From DASSSQ01 sp963839285 (GTDB taxonomy: Bacteria; Actinomycetota; Thermoleophilia; Gaiellales; Gaiellaceae): 64,000 nt of DNA. Below, one piece after another: positions 54,702 through 62,897 of this stretch. The stretch's first letter is position 1. Every line of letters begins with the position of its first letter. A program made the position numbers and the translations under genes. Under the pieces are notes generated by a model. That model had not been told where the DNA came from, did no database searches, and saw only the letters and a program-made list of their open reading frames with translations. The stretch is from assembly GCA_963839285.1 (NCBI GenBank), contig CAWIUN010000020.1:558001-622000 (forward strand), in the 5' to 3' direction.

Positions 54702-55525
54702 CGCGCCGCCCTGGCCCCGTTCGCCTGCCGCTCCTGGACGAGCCGGATGATCCGGTGGGCGGTCTCCTCGATCGACGCCTCGGTCACCTCGAGCACGGGA
54801 CAGCCGACCCGCCGGTGCACGGAGGAGGCGTACTCGAGCTCCTCGTAGACCTCGTTCAGCTCCGCGTAGCGGCGCGAGCCGTGCATCAGCTTGACGCGCT
54901 CGATCCGGATCTCGGCCAGCCGCTCCGCGTCGATCGTCAGGCCGACGACCTTCGAGCGGTCGATCCTGAACAGGTCCGGCGGCGGCTCGATGCCCTTGAC
55001 GATCGGGACGTTCGCGGTCTTGTAGCCCATGTAGCCGAGGTAGATCGAGAGCGGCGTCTTCGAAGTGCGGGAGACGCCGACGAGGACGATGTCGGCGTCG
55101 TGGAGGCCGGTGCCGACGCCGTCGTCGAACTTGACCGCGAACTCGATCGCCGACATGCGGCGGAAGTACTGCTCGTTCAGCGGCGGCCGCGCGCCCGGCT
55201 TCATCTTCGCCGTCATCCCCGAGACGCGCGCGATCGCGTCGATCGGGTGGCCGAGCAGGTCGCAGTAGTGCAGCTTCGCGCGCCGGCAGAGGCGGCGCAT
55301 CTCCTCGCGCATCTCGGGGTCGACGAGCGTGTAGACGACGACCGCGGGCCTGCCCTTCATCCGGTCGACCGCGAGCCGGAGGTCGGCGACCGACTCGACG
55401 CGCGGGTGGCGGATCTCCTCGAAGTCCTGGTCGGGGAACTGCGCCTCGAGCGCGAGCACGAGCCGCGCGGCGGTCTCGCCGGTGGCGTCCGAGACGACGT
55501 GGAGCTCGACGGGGGGCCGGGCCAT
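54698..55525 (-). CDS. ppsR: PPDK regulatory protein (kinase/pyrophosphorylase)
   Basis: PpsR/PDRP phosphorylates and dephosphorylates the PPDK threonine near the catalytic histidine, using ADP and Pi. The 275-residue protein has LHVVSDATGETAARLVLALE, the P-loop DIVLVGVSRTSKTPLSIYLG and GYKTANVPIVKGI. ATG 55525 overlaps the NYN gene stop (TGATG). Its position before ppdK is the usual pairing. Intact. Confidence 0.94.
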   Translation of the reverse strand: MARPPVELHVVSDATGETAARLVLALEAQFPDQDFEEIRHPRVESVADLRLAVDRMKGRPAVVVYTLVDPEMREEMRRLCRRAKLHYCDLLGHPIDAIARVSGMTAKMKPGARPPLNEQYFRRMSAIEFAVKFDDGVGTGLHDADIVLVGVSRTSKTPLSIYLGYMGYKTANVPIVKGIEPPPDLFRIDRSKVVGLTIDAERLAEIRIERVKLMHGSRRYAELNEVYEELEYASSVHRRVGCPVLEVTEASIEETAHRIIRLVQERQANGARAAR

Positions 55526-55855
55526 CAGCCGGGACGGTACCTGCGGAGGATCCGGGCGAACGCGCCGCCGCCGAGCACCCGCTCCGCGCGGCCGCCCGCC
55601 CGCTCCCGCAGCTCGCGGTCCGAGGTGACGAGCCAGTAGGGGCCCTCGACGCGCGCGGTCTCGCGCGCGAGCCAGTCGTCGGCCGACTCGCCGCGCGTGC
55701 CGATCGCGCCCTCGGGCGCCGCCCCGTCGAAGACGACGACCGCGTCGAGGCCCTCCTCCGCCGCCCAGGCCCGGATCGCCGCCACGAGCTCGTCCGCCGG
55801 GATGTTCGGCCATTCCGAGCGGAGCACGTTCCTGCGCGTCGACGAAGACCTGCAT
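55525..55855 (-). CDS. NYN-domain (YacP-like) putative nuclease (frameshifted)
   Basis: The N-terminus MQVFVDAQ leads, after an extra G near 55832, to NVLRSEWPNIPADELVAAI, VVVFDGAAPEGA, YWLVTSDRELRERAGG and a C-terminal RILRRYRPG. The conserved aspartates (VD, FDG, SD) suggest a PIN/NYN-type RNase fold like YacP/Rae1. About 109 residues. TACGGT 6 nt before ATG 55855 suggests a leaderless start. It overlaps ppsR by TGATG. Confidence 0.8.
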
Positions 55856-55881
55856 CCCGCGACCGTAGCGCCGCGGCGCCT

Positions 55882-55907
55882 TTACCGCCCGCTTACCGTC
55901 CGTTCAC
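55882..55907 (+). promoter_or_regulatory. PHO-box-like direct repeats
   Basis: TTACC at 55882-55886 and 55893-55897 (11 bp apart) and TTCAC at 55903-55907 (10 bp on) precede a TAGGAT at 55915-55920, about 20 nt before GTG 55941. Similar 11-nt units bind PhoP/PhoB. Control by a phosphate-type response regulator is a guess. Confidence 0.35.
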
Positions 55908-55940
55908 GTGCTTCTTAGGATCCGCGGCGATCATTCGCCG

Positions 55941-56942
55941 GTGCGCCGCCCCCTCGGCCTGCTCGTGCTCCTCGCCTGCGCGGCGCTCGCCCTGCCCGCG
56001 GCCGGCGCCGCCGACGCGTCCGCGACCCCGTTCCGGGACACGATCCTCGGCCCGGCCGCCTCGCGGAGCCTGCAGTCGGCGGCCCTCGACGGCGCCTGGG
56101 GCGGCCCGGTCACCGCCACCGACGGCGAGGTCGTGGCGGTCTACTTCTCGCAGGCCTATCCCGAGGACGCGGCCCGGCAGCTGCAGTGGGCGGACTTCCT
56201 GACCTCGCTCGTGCACGGCAGCGAGCTGCAGAACGTCACCGTCCTCTTCACGCCGCTGCGGCAGCTGCAGCGGACGTGCGGCTTCCAGGCGCTCGCCTGC
56301 TACTCGCCCTCGCGGCGCACGATCACGGTCCCCGGCGACGAGCTGCCGGACGGGCCGACGCTGCAGTCGCTCCTGACGCACGAGTACGGGCACCACATCG
56401 CCGCCTCCCGCGTCAACGTGCCCTGGGACGCGAACGACTGGGGCACGAAGCGCTGGGCGACCGCCGCCGGCGTCTGCAAGCAGGCGGCGAGCGGGCTGCT
56501 CTTCCCCGGCGACGAGGGCCGCAACTACACGCGCAACCCGGCCGAGGTGTTCGCCGAGGACTACCGCCTCCTGAACGAGCAGAAGCTGGGCCTGCCGATC
56601 AGCGCCTGGGACCTCGTCGACGAGAGCCTGCAGCCGGACGACGCCGTCCTCGCCGCGCTCGAGCAGGACGTCCTCTCGCCCTGGCAGGCGTCCACGATCA
56701 GGACCTTCGCCGGCAGCTTCCGCAAGACCGCCTCGACGCGGCCGCGGACGTTCACGATCCAGACGCCGCTCGACGGCACGATCCGCGCCTCCCTCGCGGC
56801 CCCGAAGGGCGCCAGGTTCCGCCTCTTCCTGAACGGCAAGGCGACGGGCACCGGCACGATCTGCGGCACCCGGACGGTGACCGCGACCGTCAAGTGGATC
56901 AGCGGCTACGGCGCCTTCAAGCTCGCCGTCTCGACGCCGTAG
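55941..56942 (+). CDS. Secreted zinc metalloprotease-like protein
   Basis: An N-terminal signal peptide (GLLVLLACAALALPAAGAAD) precedes a domain with LTHEYGHHIAASRVN, the HExxH metal motif, and a downstream NPAEVFAEDYRLL glutamate as third ligand. A C-terminal beta domain (about 75 residues, FTIQTPLDGTIRASLAAPKG) follows. Two cysteine pairs may form disulfides. GTG 55941 gives the signal peptide directly; the frame is open from TTG 55908. Protease activity is inferred from the motif only. Confidence 0.82.
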   Translation: MRRPLGLLVLLACAALALPAAGAADASATPFRDTILGPAASRSLQSAALDGAWGGPVTATDGEVVAVYFSQAYPEDAARQLQWADFLTSLVHGSELQNVTVLFTPLRQLQRTCGFQALACYSPSRRTITVPGDELPDGPTLQSLLTHEYGHHIAASRVNVPWDANDWGTKRWATAAGVCKQAASGLLFPGDEGRNYTRNPAEVFAEDYRLLNEQKLGLPISAWDLVDESLQPDDAVLAALEQDVLSPWQASTIRTFAGSFRKTASTRPRTFTIQTPLDGTIRASLAAPKGARFRLFLNGKATGTGTICGTRTVTATVKWISGYGAFKLAVSTP

Positions 56943-56964
56943 ACGACGGGTAGAGGCGCGTCGT

Positions 56965-58836
56965 CTAGAGCGGGAGCTGGGCGAAGTCGCCGACGAGCCC
57001 GACGTCGTCGCGGACGAGGCGCAGGAGACGCAGCCGGTTGCGGCGCACGTCCTCGTCCTCGGCCATCACGAGCACCTCGTCGAAGAAGCGCGCGACGACG
57101 GGCGCCAGCTCGGCGGCCGACCGGATCGCGTCGTCGAACTCGCGGTCGAGCGCGCTCCTGATCCCCGGCCTCGCCTGCTCGAGCGCGTCGTAGACGTCGC
57201 GCTCGGCCTGCTCGGCGAACGCACGGGGGTCGGGCGGCACGTCGTCGGCGTCGCCGGCGATCCGCTGGGCGCGGACGAAGACCTCGTGCACCGGCCCGAG
57301 CGACTCGCGGCTCGCGTGCAGCGCCCGCGCGAGCGCCGCGACGCCGCCGAGGTCGGGCATCGCCGACGCGCGGGCGGCGCGCACGAACTCGACCGGGACG
57401 TCGAGCAGCCCCTCGAGCCGCTCCTCGACGAACTCCCGCACGCCCTCGCCCTCGTCGAGGAGCTCCCGCGAGATCGTGACGCCGCCCTCGTCGGCGAGGC
57501 GGCAGAGGCCGATCGCCGCGCGGCGGAGCGCGAAGGGGTCGGAGGAGCCGGTCGGGCGCCTGCCGAGGCCGAAGATCGTCACGAGGCTGTCGAGCTTGTC
57601 GGCGGCGGCGAGCAGCCTCCCCGCCTCGGTCGCGGGCAGCGGCGCGTCGGCGGCGTCGGGCAGGTACTGCTCGTCGATCGCCGCCACGACCGCGTCGGGG
57701 TAGCCGGCGAGCCGCGCGTACTCGGAGCCGATGTGACCCTCGAGGTCGGCGAACTCGCGCACGAGCTCGGCGGCCTGGTCGGCCTTGGCGAGCCGCGCCG
57801 CCTCGATCGCGTCGGGGCCGCCGCCGAGCCGGGTGACGAGGTCGACGAGCCGCGCCGCCTTGTCGGCGAACGAGCCGGCGCCGGCGACGTAGGTGATCGA
57901 GCCGAGGCCCTCGGCGAGCGCGTCGATCCCCTTCGCGACGTCGCGGTCGAAGGTGAAGCCGGCGTCGTCGAGCCGGTTCTCGAGCACCGCCCGGTAGCCG
58001 GGCAGGATCGTCTCCGCGTCGCCGCCGTTCGCGACGACGGCGAAGCGGTTGCCCCCGAGCGGGAAGTAGCGCTGGTGCGACTGCATCGCCGTCTCGACGA
58101 CCCGCTGCGGGATCCGCAGGAAGCGCTCGTCGAAGACGGTCTCGAGCACGAACGGCTTCTCGACGAGGTGCACGACCTCGTCGAGCTTCCCGAGCGGGTC
58201 GCGCCAGTCGCCGTGCTCCGACAGCGCCTGCTCGATCCGGCGGCGGCGCTCCACGTGATCGGGCTCGACGCCCGCCGCGCGGATCTGCTCCGGGTAGCTC
58301 TGTGCGCTCTCGATCGTGACCGCGCCGTCCGTGAATCGGTGCCCGTACGAGGTCGGTCCGGACGCGATGCCCTCGAGCGAGACCGGGACGGTCTCGCCGT
58401 CGAGCTTCGCGCAGGTCCAGCGCACGGGACGCGAGAAGCGCAGCTCGGGCCCCCAGCGCATCGACTTCCAGAACTGGAGGCCGCGAACGACGTCCGCCAG
58501 CCGCTCGGGGAGCACCTCGACGAGCTCGCGGCCGGGCACGGTGACGCCGAGGACGCCGTCGCGCTCCTCGAGCCGGTCGGGATCGACGCCGTGCCGCCGC
58601 GCGAACCCGGCGGCCGCCCGCTCGCGGAGGGCGACCGGCGGCCCCTGCACCCACTGGTCCGCGGTCCGCGCGGGCAGGTCGTCGACGCGGACGACGAGCC
58701 GCCGCGGTCCCACCCAGACCTCGGCCGGCGCCGCGCCGAGGGTCTTCTCGACGAGCCCCGGCAGCTGCGCGAGCGCCTCGCGGCACGCGCGCGCCGGCAG
58801 CTCCTCGCAGCCGATCTCGAAGAGCAGGCTAGGCAG
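56965..58836 (-). CDS. glyS: Glycyl-tRNA synthetase beta subunit
   Basis: The beta subunit binds tRNA-Gly. The protein starts LLFEIGCEELPAR, conserved in GlyS, then QFWKSMRWGPELRFSRPVRW, GHRFTDGAVTI, VVETAMQSHQRYFPLGG and KADQAAELVREFADLEGHIGS, and ends in the anticodon-binding-like helical domain (NRLRLLRLVRDDVGLV). An upstream CTG at 58836, 6 nt after GGAGG, gives the whole conserved N-terminus; GTG 58713 would lose it. About 623 residues. Confidence 0.92.
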   Translation of the reverse strand: MPSLLFEIGCEELPARACREALAQLPGLVEKTLGAAPAEVWVGPRRLVVRVDDLPARTADQWVQGPPVALRERAAAGFARRHGVDPDRLEERDGVLGVTVPGRELVEVLPERLADVVRGLQFWKSMRWGPELRFSRPVRWTCAKLDGETVPVSLEGIASGPTSYGHRFTDGAVTIESAQSYPEQIRAAGVEPDHVERRRRIEQALSEHGDWRDPLGKLDEVVHLVEKPFVLETVFDERFLRIPQRVVETAMQSHQRYFPLGGNRFAVVANGGDAETILPGYRAVLENRLDDAGFTFDRDVAKGIDALAEGLGSITYVAGAGSFADKAARLVDLVTRLGGGPDAIEAARLAKADQAAELVREFADLEGHIGSEYARLAGYPDAVVAAIDEQYLPDAADAPLPATEAGRLLAAADKLDSLVTIFGLGRRPTGSSDPFALRRAAIGLCRLADEGGVTISRELLDEGEGVREFVEERLEGLLDVPVEFVRAARASAMPDLGGVAALARALHASRESLGPVHEVFVRAQRIAGDADDVPPDPRAFAEQAERDVYDALEQARPGIRSALDREFDDAIRSAAELAPVVARFFDEVLVMAEDEDVRRNRLRLLRLVRDDVGLVGDFAQLPL

Positions 58837-59695
58837 CTGCGGCCTCCCGCTCGGCCGCGACGTGGGCCTCGGCGACCGCCCGGGCGAGGTTCCGCACCCG
58901 CCCGATGTAGGCCGCGCGCTCGGTCACCGAGATCGCCCCGCGCGCGTCGAGCAGGTTGAACGTGTGCGAGCACTTCAGCACCTGGTCGTAGGCGGCGATC
59001 GGCAGCCCGCGCTCGACGAGCGCGCGGGCCTCCGCCTCGTAGTCGTCGAAGTGGCGCGTCAGCACGGCGACGTCGGCGACCTCGAAGTTGTAGGTCGAGA
59101 ACTGGCGCTCGTTCTCGCGGTAGACGTCGCCCCAGGTGACGCCGGGCGCCCACTCGAGCTCGAAGGCGCTCCGCTTGCCCTGCAGGAACATGGCGATCCG
59201 CTCGAGCCCGTAGGTGATCTCGGCGGGGACGAGCTCGACCTCGATCCCGCCGAGCTGCTGGAAGTACGTCCACTGCGTGATCTCGGTGCCGTCGCACCAG
59301 ACCTCCCAGCCGAGGCCCCAGGCGCCGAGCGTCGGCTGCTCCCAGTCGTCCTCGACCAGGCGGATGTCGTGCCGCCGCGTGTCGATCCCGAGCGCCTCGA
59401 GCGACTCGAAGTAGCGGTCGAGGATGTCCTCCGGCGCCGGCTTGACGATCACCTGGTACTGGAAGTAGTGCTGGAAGCGGTACGGGTTCTCGCCGTAGCG
59501 GCCGTCGGTCGGGCGGATCACCGGCTCGACGTAGGCGGTCTTCCAGGGCCGCGGCCCGAGGCTGCGCAGGAAGGTGGCCGGGTTCATCGTCCCGGCCGCG
59601 AGCTCGGTGTGGTACGGCTGCATCAGCACGCAGCCGTAGTCGGCCCAGTACCCCTCGAGGGCGCGGATCATGTCCTGGTAGTTTCGAACGGCCAT
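58829..59695 (-). CDS. glyQ: Glycyl-tRNA synthetase alpha subunit
   Basis: The alpha subunit makes glycyl-adenylate. Signatures: GYWADYGCVLMQPYHTELAA, RPTDGRYGENPYRFQHYFQ, TLGAWGLGWEVWCDGTEIT, QLGGIEVELVPAEITYGLER and HTFNLLDARGAISVTERAAY. 288 residues. ATG 59695; TAGGAT 8 nt upstream. Its stop overlaps glyS by 8 nt. The start codon shares CATG with the divergent esterase. Intact. A two-subunit GlyRS is uncommon in typical actinobacteria but fits Thermoleophilia. Confidence 0.96.
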   Translation of the reverse strand: MAVRNYQDMIRALEGYWADYGCVLMQPYHTELAAGTMNPATFLRSLGPRPWKTAYVEPVIRPTDGRYGENPYRFQHYFQYQVIVKPAPEDILDRYFESLEALGIDTRRHDIRLVEDDWEQPTLGAWGLGWEVWCDGTEITQWTYFQQLGGIEVELVPAEITYGLERIAMFLQGKRSAFELEWAPGVTWGDVYRENERQFSTYNFEVADVAVLTRHFDDYEAEARALVERGLPIAAYDQVLKCSHTFNLLDARGAISVTERAAYIGRVRNLARAVAEAHVAAEREAAAA

Positions 59696-60728
59696 GTCCG
59701 CCGATCCTAGCCGCGGCAGATTCGAGGAGCTCCGCTTCGAGAGCGAGGCGCTGCGCGACAATCCGCTCGGCGACCCGCACGAGCGGCCCCTCTACGTCTA
59801 CCTGCCGCCCGGCTACGACGCGGAGCCGGAGCGCCGCTACCCGGCGGTCTACGTGATCCAGGGGATGACCGGGCGCGTGCAGCGCTGGTTCAACTCGGAG
59901 CCGTTCGACGCGACCTACCCGGAGATGATCGACCGGCTCTTCGCCGAGGAGGGCGCCCCGCCCGCGATCGTCGTGCTCGTCGACGCCTTCACGGCCGTCG
60001 GCGGCTCGCAGTTCATCGACTCGCCGGGGGTCGGCCGCTACCAGACCTACCTCTGCGACGAGATCGTGCCGTTCGTCGACGGGCGCTACCGCACGCTCGC
60101 CGCGCGCGAGCACCGCGGCCTGCAGGGGAAGTCGTCGGGCGGCTACGGCGCGATGATCAACCCGATCCTGCGGCCCGACCTCTGGGGCGGCCTCGCGACG
60201 CACGCCGGCGACGCGCTCTTCGAGTGCTGCTACCAGCCGGAGCTGCCGGCCGCGGCCCGCGCCCTGCGCGCCTACGGCGGCTCCTGGGAGCGGTTCTGGG
60301 ACGACTTCCGGTCGCGGGCGCGGACGCAGCAGACGCTCGCGAACGCGGACGACCCGGTGCTCGTGAACACGTACGCGATGGCGGCGTGCTACTCGACCGA
60401 CGAGGACGGCACCGTCCGGTTCCCGTTCGACCTCGAGACGGGCCGGCTCGTCCCGGAGGTCTGGGAGCGCTGGCTCGCCTGGGATCCGGTCCGGCGGGCG
60501 CCCGAGGCGGCGGAGTCGCTGCGGTCGATGCGCGCGATCTGGATCGACTCCGGCTCGGGCGACGAGTACTTCCTCGACCTCGGCGCGACCGCGTTCCGGA
60601 ACGTGCTCCGCGAGCTCGGCGTCCCCGACGACGTCGTCCACTTCGAGCTCTTCGAGGGCCGCCACGGCGGCATCGTCTGGCGCTACCCGCTGTCGCTCCG
60701 CTTCCTCGCCGAGCGGCTCTCTCCCTAG
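59694..60728 (+). CDS. Esterase D / enterochelin-esterase-like hydrolase
   Basis: An alpha/beta hydrolase of 344 residues: LYVYLPPGYDAEPERRYPAV, QGMTGRVQRWFN, the nucleophile region HRGLQGKSSGGYGAMI (Ser in GKSSGG), a catalytic Asp region SMRAIWIDSGSGDEYF, and EGRHGGIVWRYPL with the histidine. It resembles Fes/EsD-type esterases. ATG 59694 overlaps the glyQ ATG by 2 bp; an internal start is possible. Confidence 0.82.
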   Translation: MSADPSRGRFEELRFESEALRDNPLGDPHERPLYVYLPPGYDAEPERRYPAVYVIQGMTGRVQRWFNSEPFDATYPEMIDRLFAEEGAPPAIVVLVDAFTAVGGSQFIDSPGVGRYQTYLCDEIVPFVDGRYRTLAAREHRGLQGKSSGGYGAMINPILRPDLWGGLATHAGDALFECCYQPELPAAARALRAYGGSWERFWDDFRSRARTQQTLANADDPVLVNTYAMAACYSTDEDGTVRFPFDLETGRLVPEVWERWLAWDPVRRAPEAAESLRSMRAIWIDSGSGDEYFLDLGATAFRNVLRELGVPDDVVHFELFEGRHGGIVWRYPLSLRFLAERLSP

Positions 60729-61074
60729 GGACTCGCTGCGCAGCGTGCGCGGCCGCGGCCGCCGCTCCCGGCGCGGCGCCGGCTCGGACGTCGTCGTCGC
60801 CTGTGCAGCAGGCGCCGGGGACGCCGCCACGTCCAGGCTCGGCCGGGAACACCGGCCTGCCTCGGACGTCCCGGACGCAGCAAGTCGCCGCGCCGCCACC
60901 GGGCGGTTTCCGGGCGGCGTCCGTGCGGGACAGGACTCTTTCGGCGGTGTCTGCGCGCGCCTACCCCCACCCTGGGAGGGGCTTTCCTCGATCCCGCCTC
61001 CCTCGGAGGCGATCCTACCGCCGAATCTGTGCCCTGTTCGTGCCGACTCTGTGCCGAATTCGCGCGGCGCTCGC
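60729..61074. other. Non-coding region with promoter array and RNA-like hairpins
   Basis: No gene was found in 346 bp. On the minus strand CGGCAC-type units start at 61056, 61045 and 61034 (GGGCAC), 11 bp apart, and TAGGAT at 61017-61012 is 17 nt after the last unit. A transcript would read left through a perfect 6-bp hairpin (GCCTCC-GAG-GGAGGC), a GAGGAAAG stretch and further stems, then run antisense into the esterase 3' end. A structured RNA is possible; no known class was recognised. Confidence 0.4.
61012..61056 (-). promoter_or_regulatory. Three-unit 11-bp repeat array and TAGGAT -10
   Basis: CGGCAC at 61056-61051, CGGCAC at 61045-61040 and GGGCAC at 61034-61029 precede TAGGAT at 61017-61012. 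Geometry is identical to the plus-strand array at 37613-37668 (11-bp units, 17 nt to -10). No gene follows on the minus strand before 60728. Confidence 0.55.
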
Positions 61075-61507
61075 TCACGCCGGACGGGCGGGCCGCTCCA
61101 GCGACTTTCGACCGGGCGGCTCGAAGCCGAGCTTGGCATAGAGCGCGTGCGCGTCCTCGGTGTGCAGGTACCACTTGAGCCGTGCGAGCGGGCCGCGCTC
61201 GACCATCTCCCGGACGAGCTCGGCTCCGAGGCCGCGGCCGCGCAGCTCCGACAGCACGTAGACGTCCGCGAGGTACGCGAGCGAGTAGCCGTCCGAGAAG
61301 GCACGGCAGAAGCCGACCTGCCTCCCGTCGGCGGGCGTAGAGGCCGACGACGCGCGTCGCCTCCGCGATCAACCGGTCCTGCGTCGCACGCTCGCGGCCC
61401 TCGGCCCAGTACGCCTCCTCGCTCAGGAAGCGGTGCACCTCGGCGCGGTCGACGCGGGAGCGGTCGTCGTCGAGCTCGAATCCACCCGGGAGCAGGCGCC
61501 GGGTCAC
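61075..61507 (-). CDS. GNAT-family acetyltransferase (frameshifted)
   Basis: The N-terminus LLPGGFELDDDRSRVD and RERATQDRLIAEATRVVGLY leads, after an extra C near 61334, to the acetyl-CoA site LSELRGRGLGAELVREMVER and HTEDAHALYAKLGFEPPGR. About 144 residues. GTG 61507 overlaps the next gene's stop (GTGA). Small GNAT enzymes acetylate diverse amines; the target is unknown. Confidence 0.83.
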
Positions 61508-61827
61508 CGCAGGACCAGCCGACGGACGACCGCACTGCCCGAGACGCAGGTCGACGACGACCAGGCGCCGAGGCTCCGGCGAGCGGGCCCTGACGCGCTC
61601 GCCGTCGACGCCGTGCTCGGCCGGCGCGAGCGTGGCTGCGAGCTCGCAGCGACGAGCCGCGGACACGGCGACCATCGCGCCGTGCCGCGCGCGGAGCTCG
61701 ACACGGCCCCGACGAGCGTTCGTCCCTCAGGATCCTCGACCACGACGTCGACGTAGCCGGCGATGGCCTCGAGGTCGTGCCGGTCGAGAGCGACGGTCGC
61801 GTCGTCCAGGGCGGACGTCTCGCTCAC
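61504..61827 (-). CDS. Hypothetical protein of about 107 aa (two compensating frameshifts)
   Basis: GTG 61827 overlaps recO's stop (GTGA). The start VSETSALDDATVALDRHDLE and AGYVDVVVEDPEGRTLVGAV read like a beta-rich protein; the middle is better in another frame (ARRCELAATLAPAEHGVDGE, RRLVVVDLRLG), and the end VVRRLVLR returns to the first frame. Two indels near 61706 and 61540 explain this. No family recognised. Confidence 0.5.
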   Translation of the reverse strand: MSETSALDDATVALDRHDLEAIAGYVDVVVEDPEGRTLVGAVSSSARGTARWSPCPRLVAASSQPRSRRPSTASTASASGPARRSLGAWSSSTCVSGSAVVRRLVLR

Positions 61828-62573
61828 GCCGAGAGGGTGCGGAGCCGGAAGCCGCCGTGGTACTCGTAGAGCGACCCGATCGCGGCCAGCGCGTCCCTCC
61901 GGGCGCGGTCGGAGAGCCCGGCCGCCCCGGCGTCGGCGAGCGGCAGCCGCAGCAGCGCTTCGATCCCGGCGAGGCCCTCGGGCGAGAGCGCGAGCGCGGC
62001 CGCCGCCCGCGCGCACCCGCGGCAGACGGCGCCGCCGGCCCGTGGCGAGAAGCCGCCCGCATGCTCCTCCGCCCCGCACTCGGCGCAGCTGCCCAGGTGC
62101 GGCAGGTAGCCCGAGAGCCAGAGCAGCTTCAGCTGGAAGGAGAGGGCCAGCGGGTCGAGCGAGGCCCGCTGGCCCGGGGCCGGCTCGAGCTCGTCCAGCA
62201 GCTCCAGGAAGCGCGTCAGCGCCTGGAAGGCGCGCTCGTTGCCTTCCTGCTCGGTGAACAGTCGGAGCATCGCCTCGAGGCCGACGAGGCCGACGTTCAG
62301 CCGGTCGGGCTGCTCGCGGGCGGCGCGATGCGGGTGCAGCAGCTCGACGCCCGTGATGGTCTGCAGCTCGCCGCCGCCCTGGTGCAGCAGGAGCTCCACG
62401 TGGCTCAGCGGCTCGAGGCGGGCGCCGAAGCGCGACTTCGTGCGCCGGATCCCCTTCGCGACCGCACCGATGCGGCCGCGCTCGAGCGTGTAGAGGTGGA
62501 GGATCCGGTCAGCCTCGCCGAGCCGCAGCGAGCGGAGCACGACCGCCTCCGTCTTGTATGTCCGTCCGGCCAT
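61824..62573 (-). CDS. recO: DNA repair protein RecO
   Basis: RecO helps load RecA in the RecFOR pathway and anneals DNA. The N-terminal OB fold has TEAVVLRSLRLGEADRILHL, then the helical C-domain with a zinc finger CAECGAEEHAGGF and CRGCARA. 249 residues, intact. ATG 62573 with TAGACT 9 nt upstream; the divergent glutaredoxin starts 70 bp away. Confidence 0.94.
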   Translation of the reverse strand: MAGRTYKTEAVVLRSLRLGEADRILHLYTLERGRIGAVAKGIRRTKSRFGARLEPLSHVELLLHQGGGELQTITGVELLHPHRAAREQPDRLNVGLVGLEAMLRLFTEQEGNERAFQALTRFLELLDELEPAPGQRASLDPLALSFQLKLLWLSGYLPHLGSCAECGAEEHAGGFSPRAGGAVCRGCARAAAALALSPEGLAGIEALLRLPLADAGAAGLSDRARRDALAAIGSLYEYHGGFRLRTLSA

Positions 62574-62642
62574 GTCCGCTGGAGTCTAGAGCCGTGGGTG
62601 GCCGGCCCAGGGCCGCGCGTTCGCGGCTACCCTGTGCCGCCG

Positions 62643-62897
62643 ATGGCGAAGGTCGAGGTCTACACGACGCGCTGGTGCGGCTACTGCATCCGCGCGAAGG
62701 CGCTGCTCGACGGCCGGGGGATCGCCTACGAGGAGATCCACCTGGACGACGACGCCGGCTTCCGCCAGCGGCTCTTCGACCGCACCGGCGGCTGGACGGT
62801 GCCGCAGGTCGTGATCGACGGCCGCCCGATCGGCGGCTACACCGAGCTCTGGCGCCTCGACCGCGAGGGCCGCCTGGACGAGCTGCTCGCGGCCTAG
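62643..62897 (+). CDS. Glutaredoxin-family protein
   Basis: An 84-residue thioredoxin fold: VEVYTTRWCGYCIRAKALLD with CGYC active site, TVPQVVIDGRPIGGYTEL with the cis-Pro and glutathione-type loop. Actinobacteria often use mycothiol, so it may be a mycoredoxin-like protein; CGYC with the TVP motif fits. ATG 62643 has TACCCT 9 nt upstream (leaderless). Stop overlaps fpg convergently. Confidence 0.9.
   Translation: MAKVEVYTTRWCGYCIRAKALLDGRGIAYEEIHLDDDAGFRQRLFDRTGGWTVPQVVIDGRPIGGYTELWRLDREGRLDELLAA

Noticed and set aside
60729..61011. RNase P RNA because of GAGGAAAG
   Set aside because: The region is too short and lacks the other universally conserved blocks.
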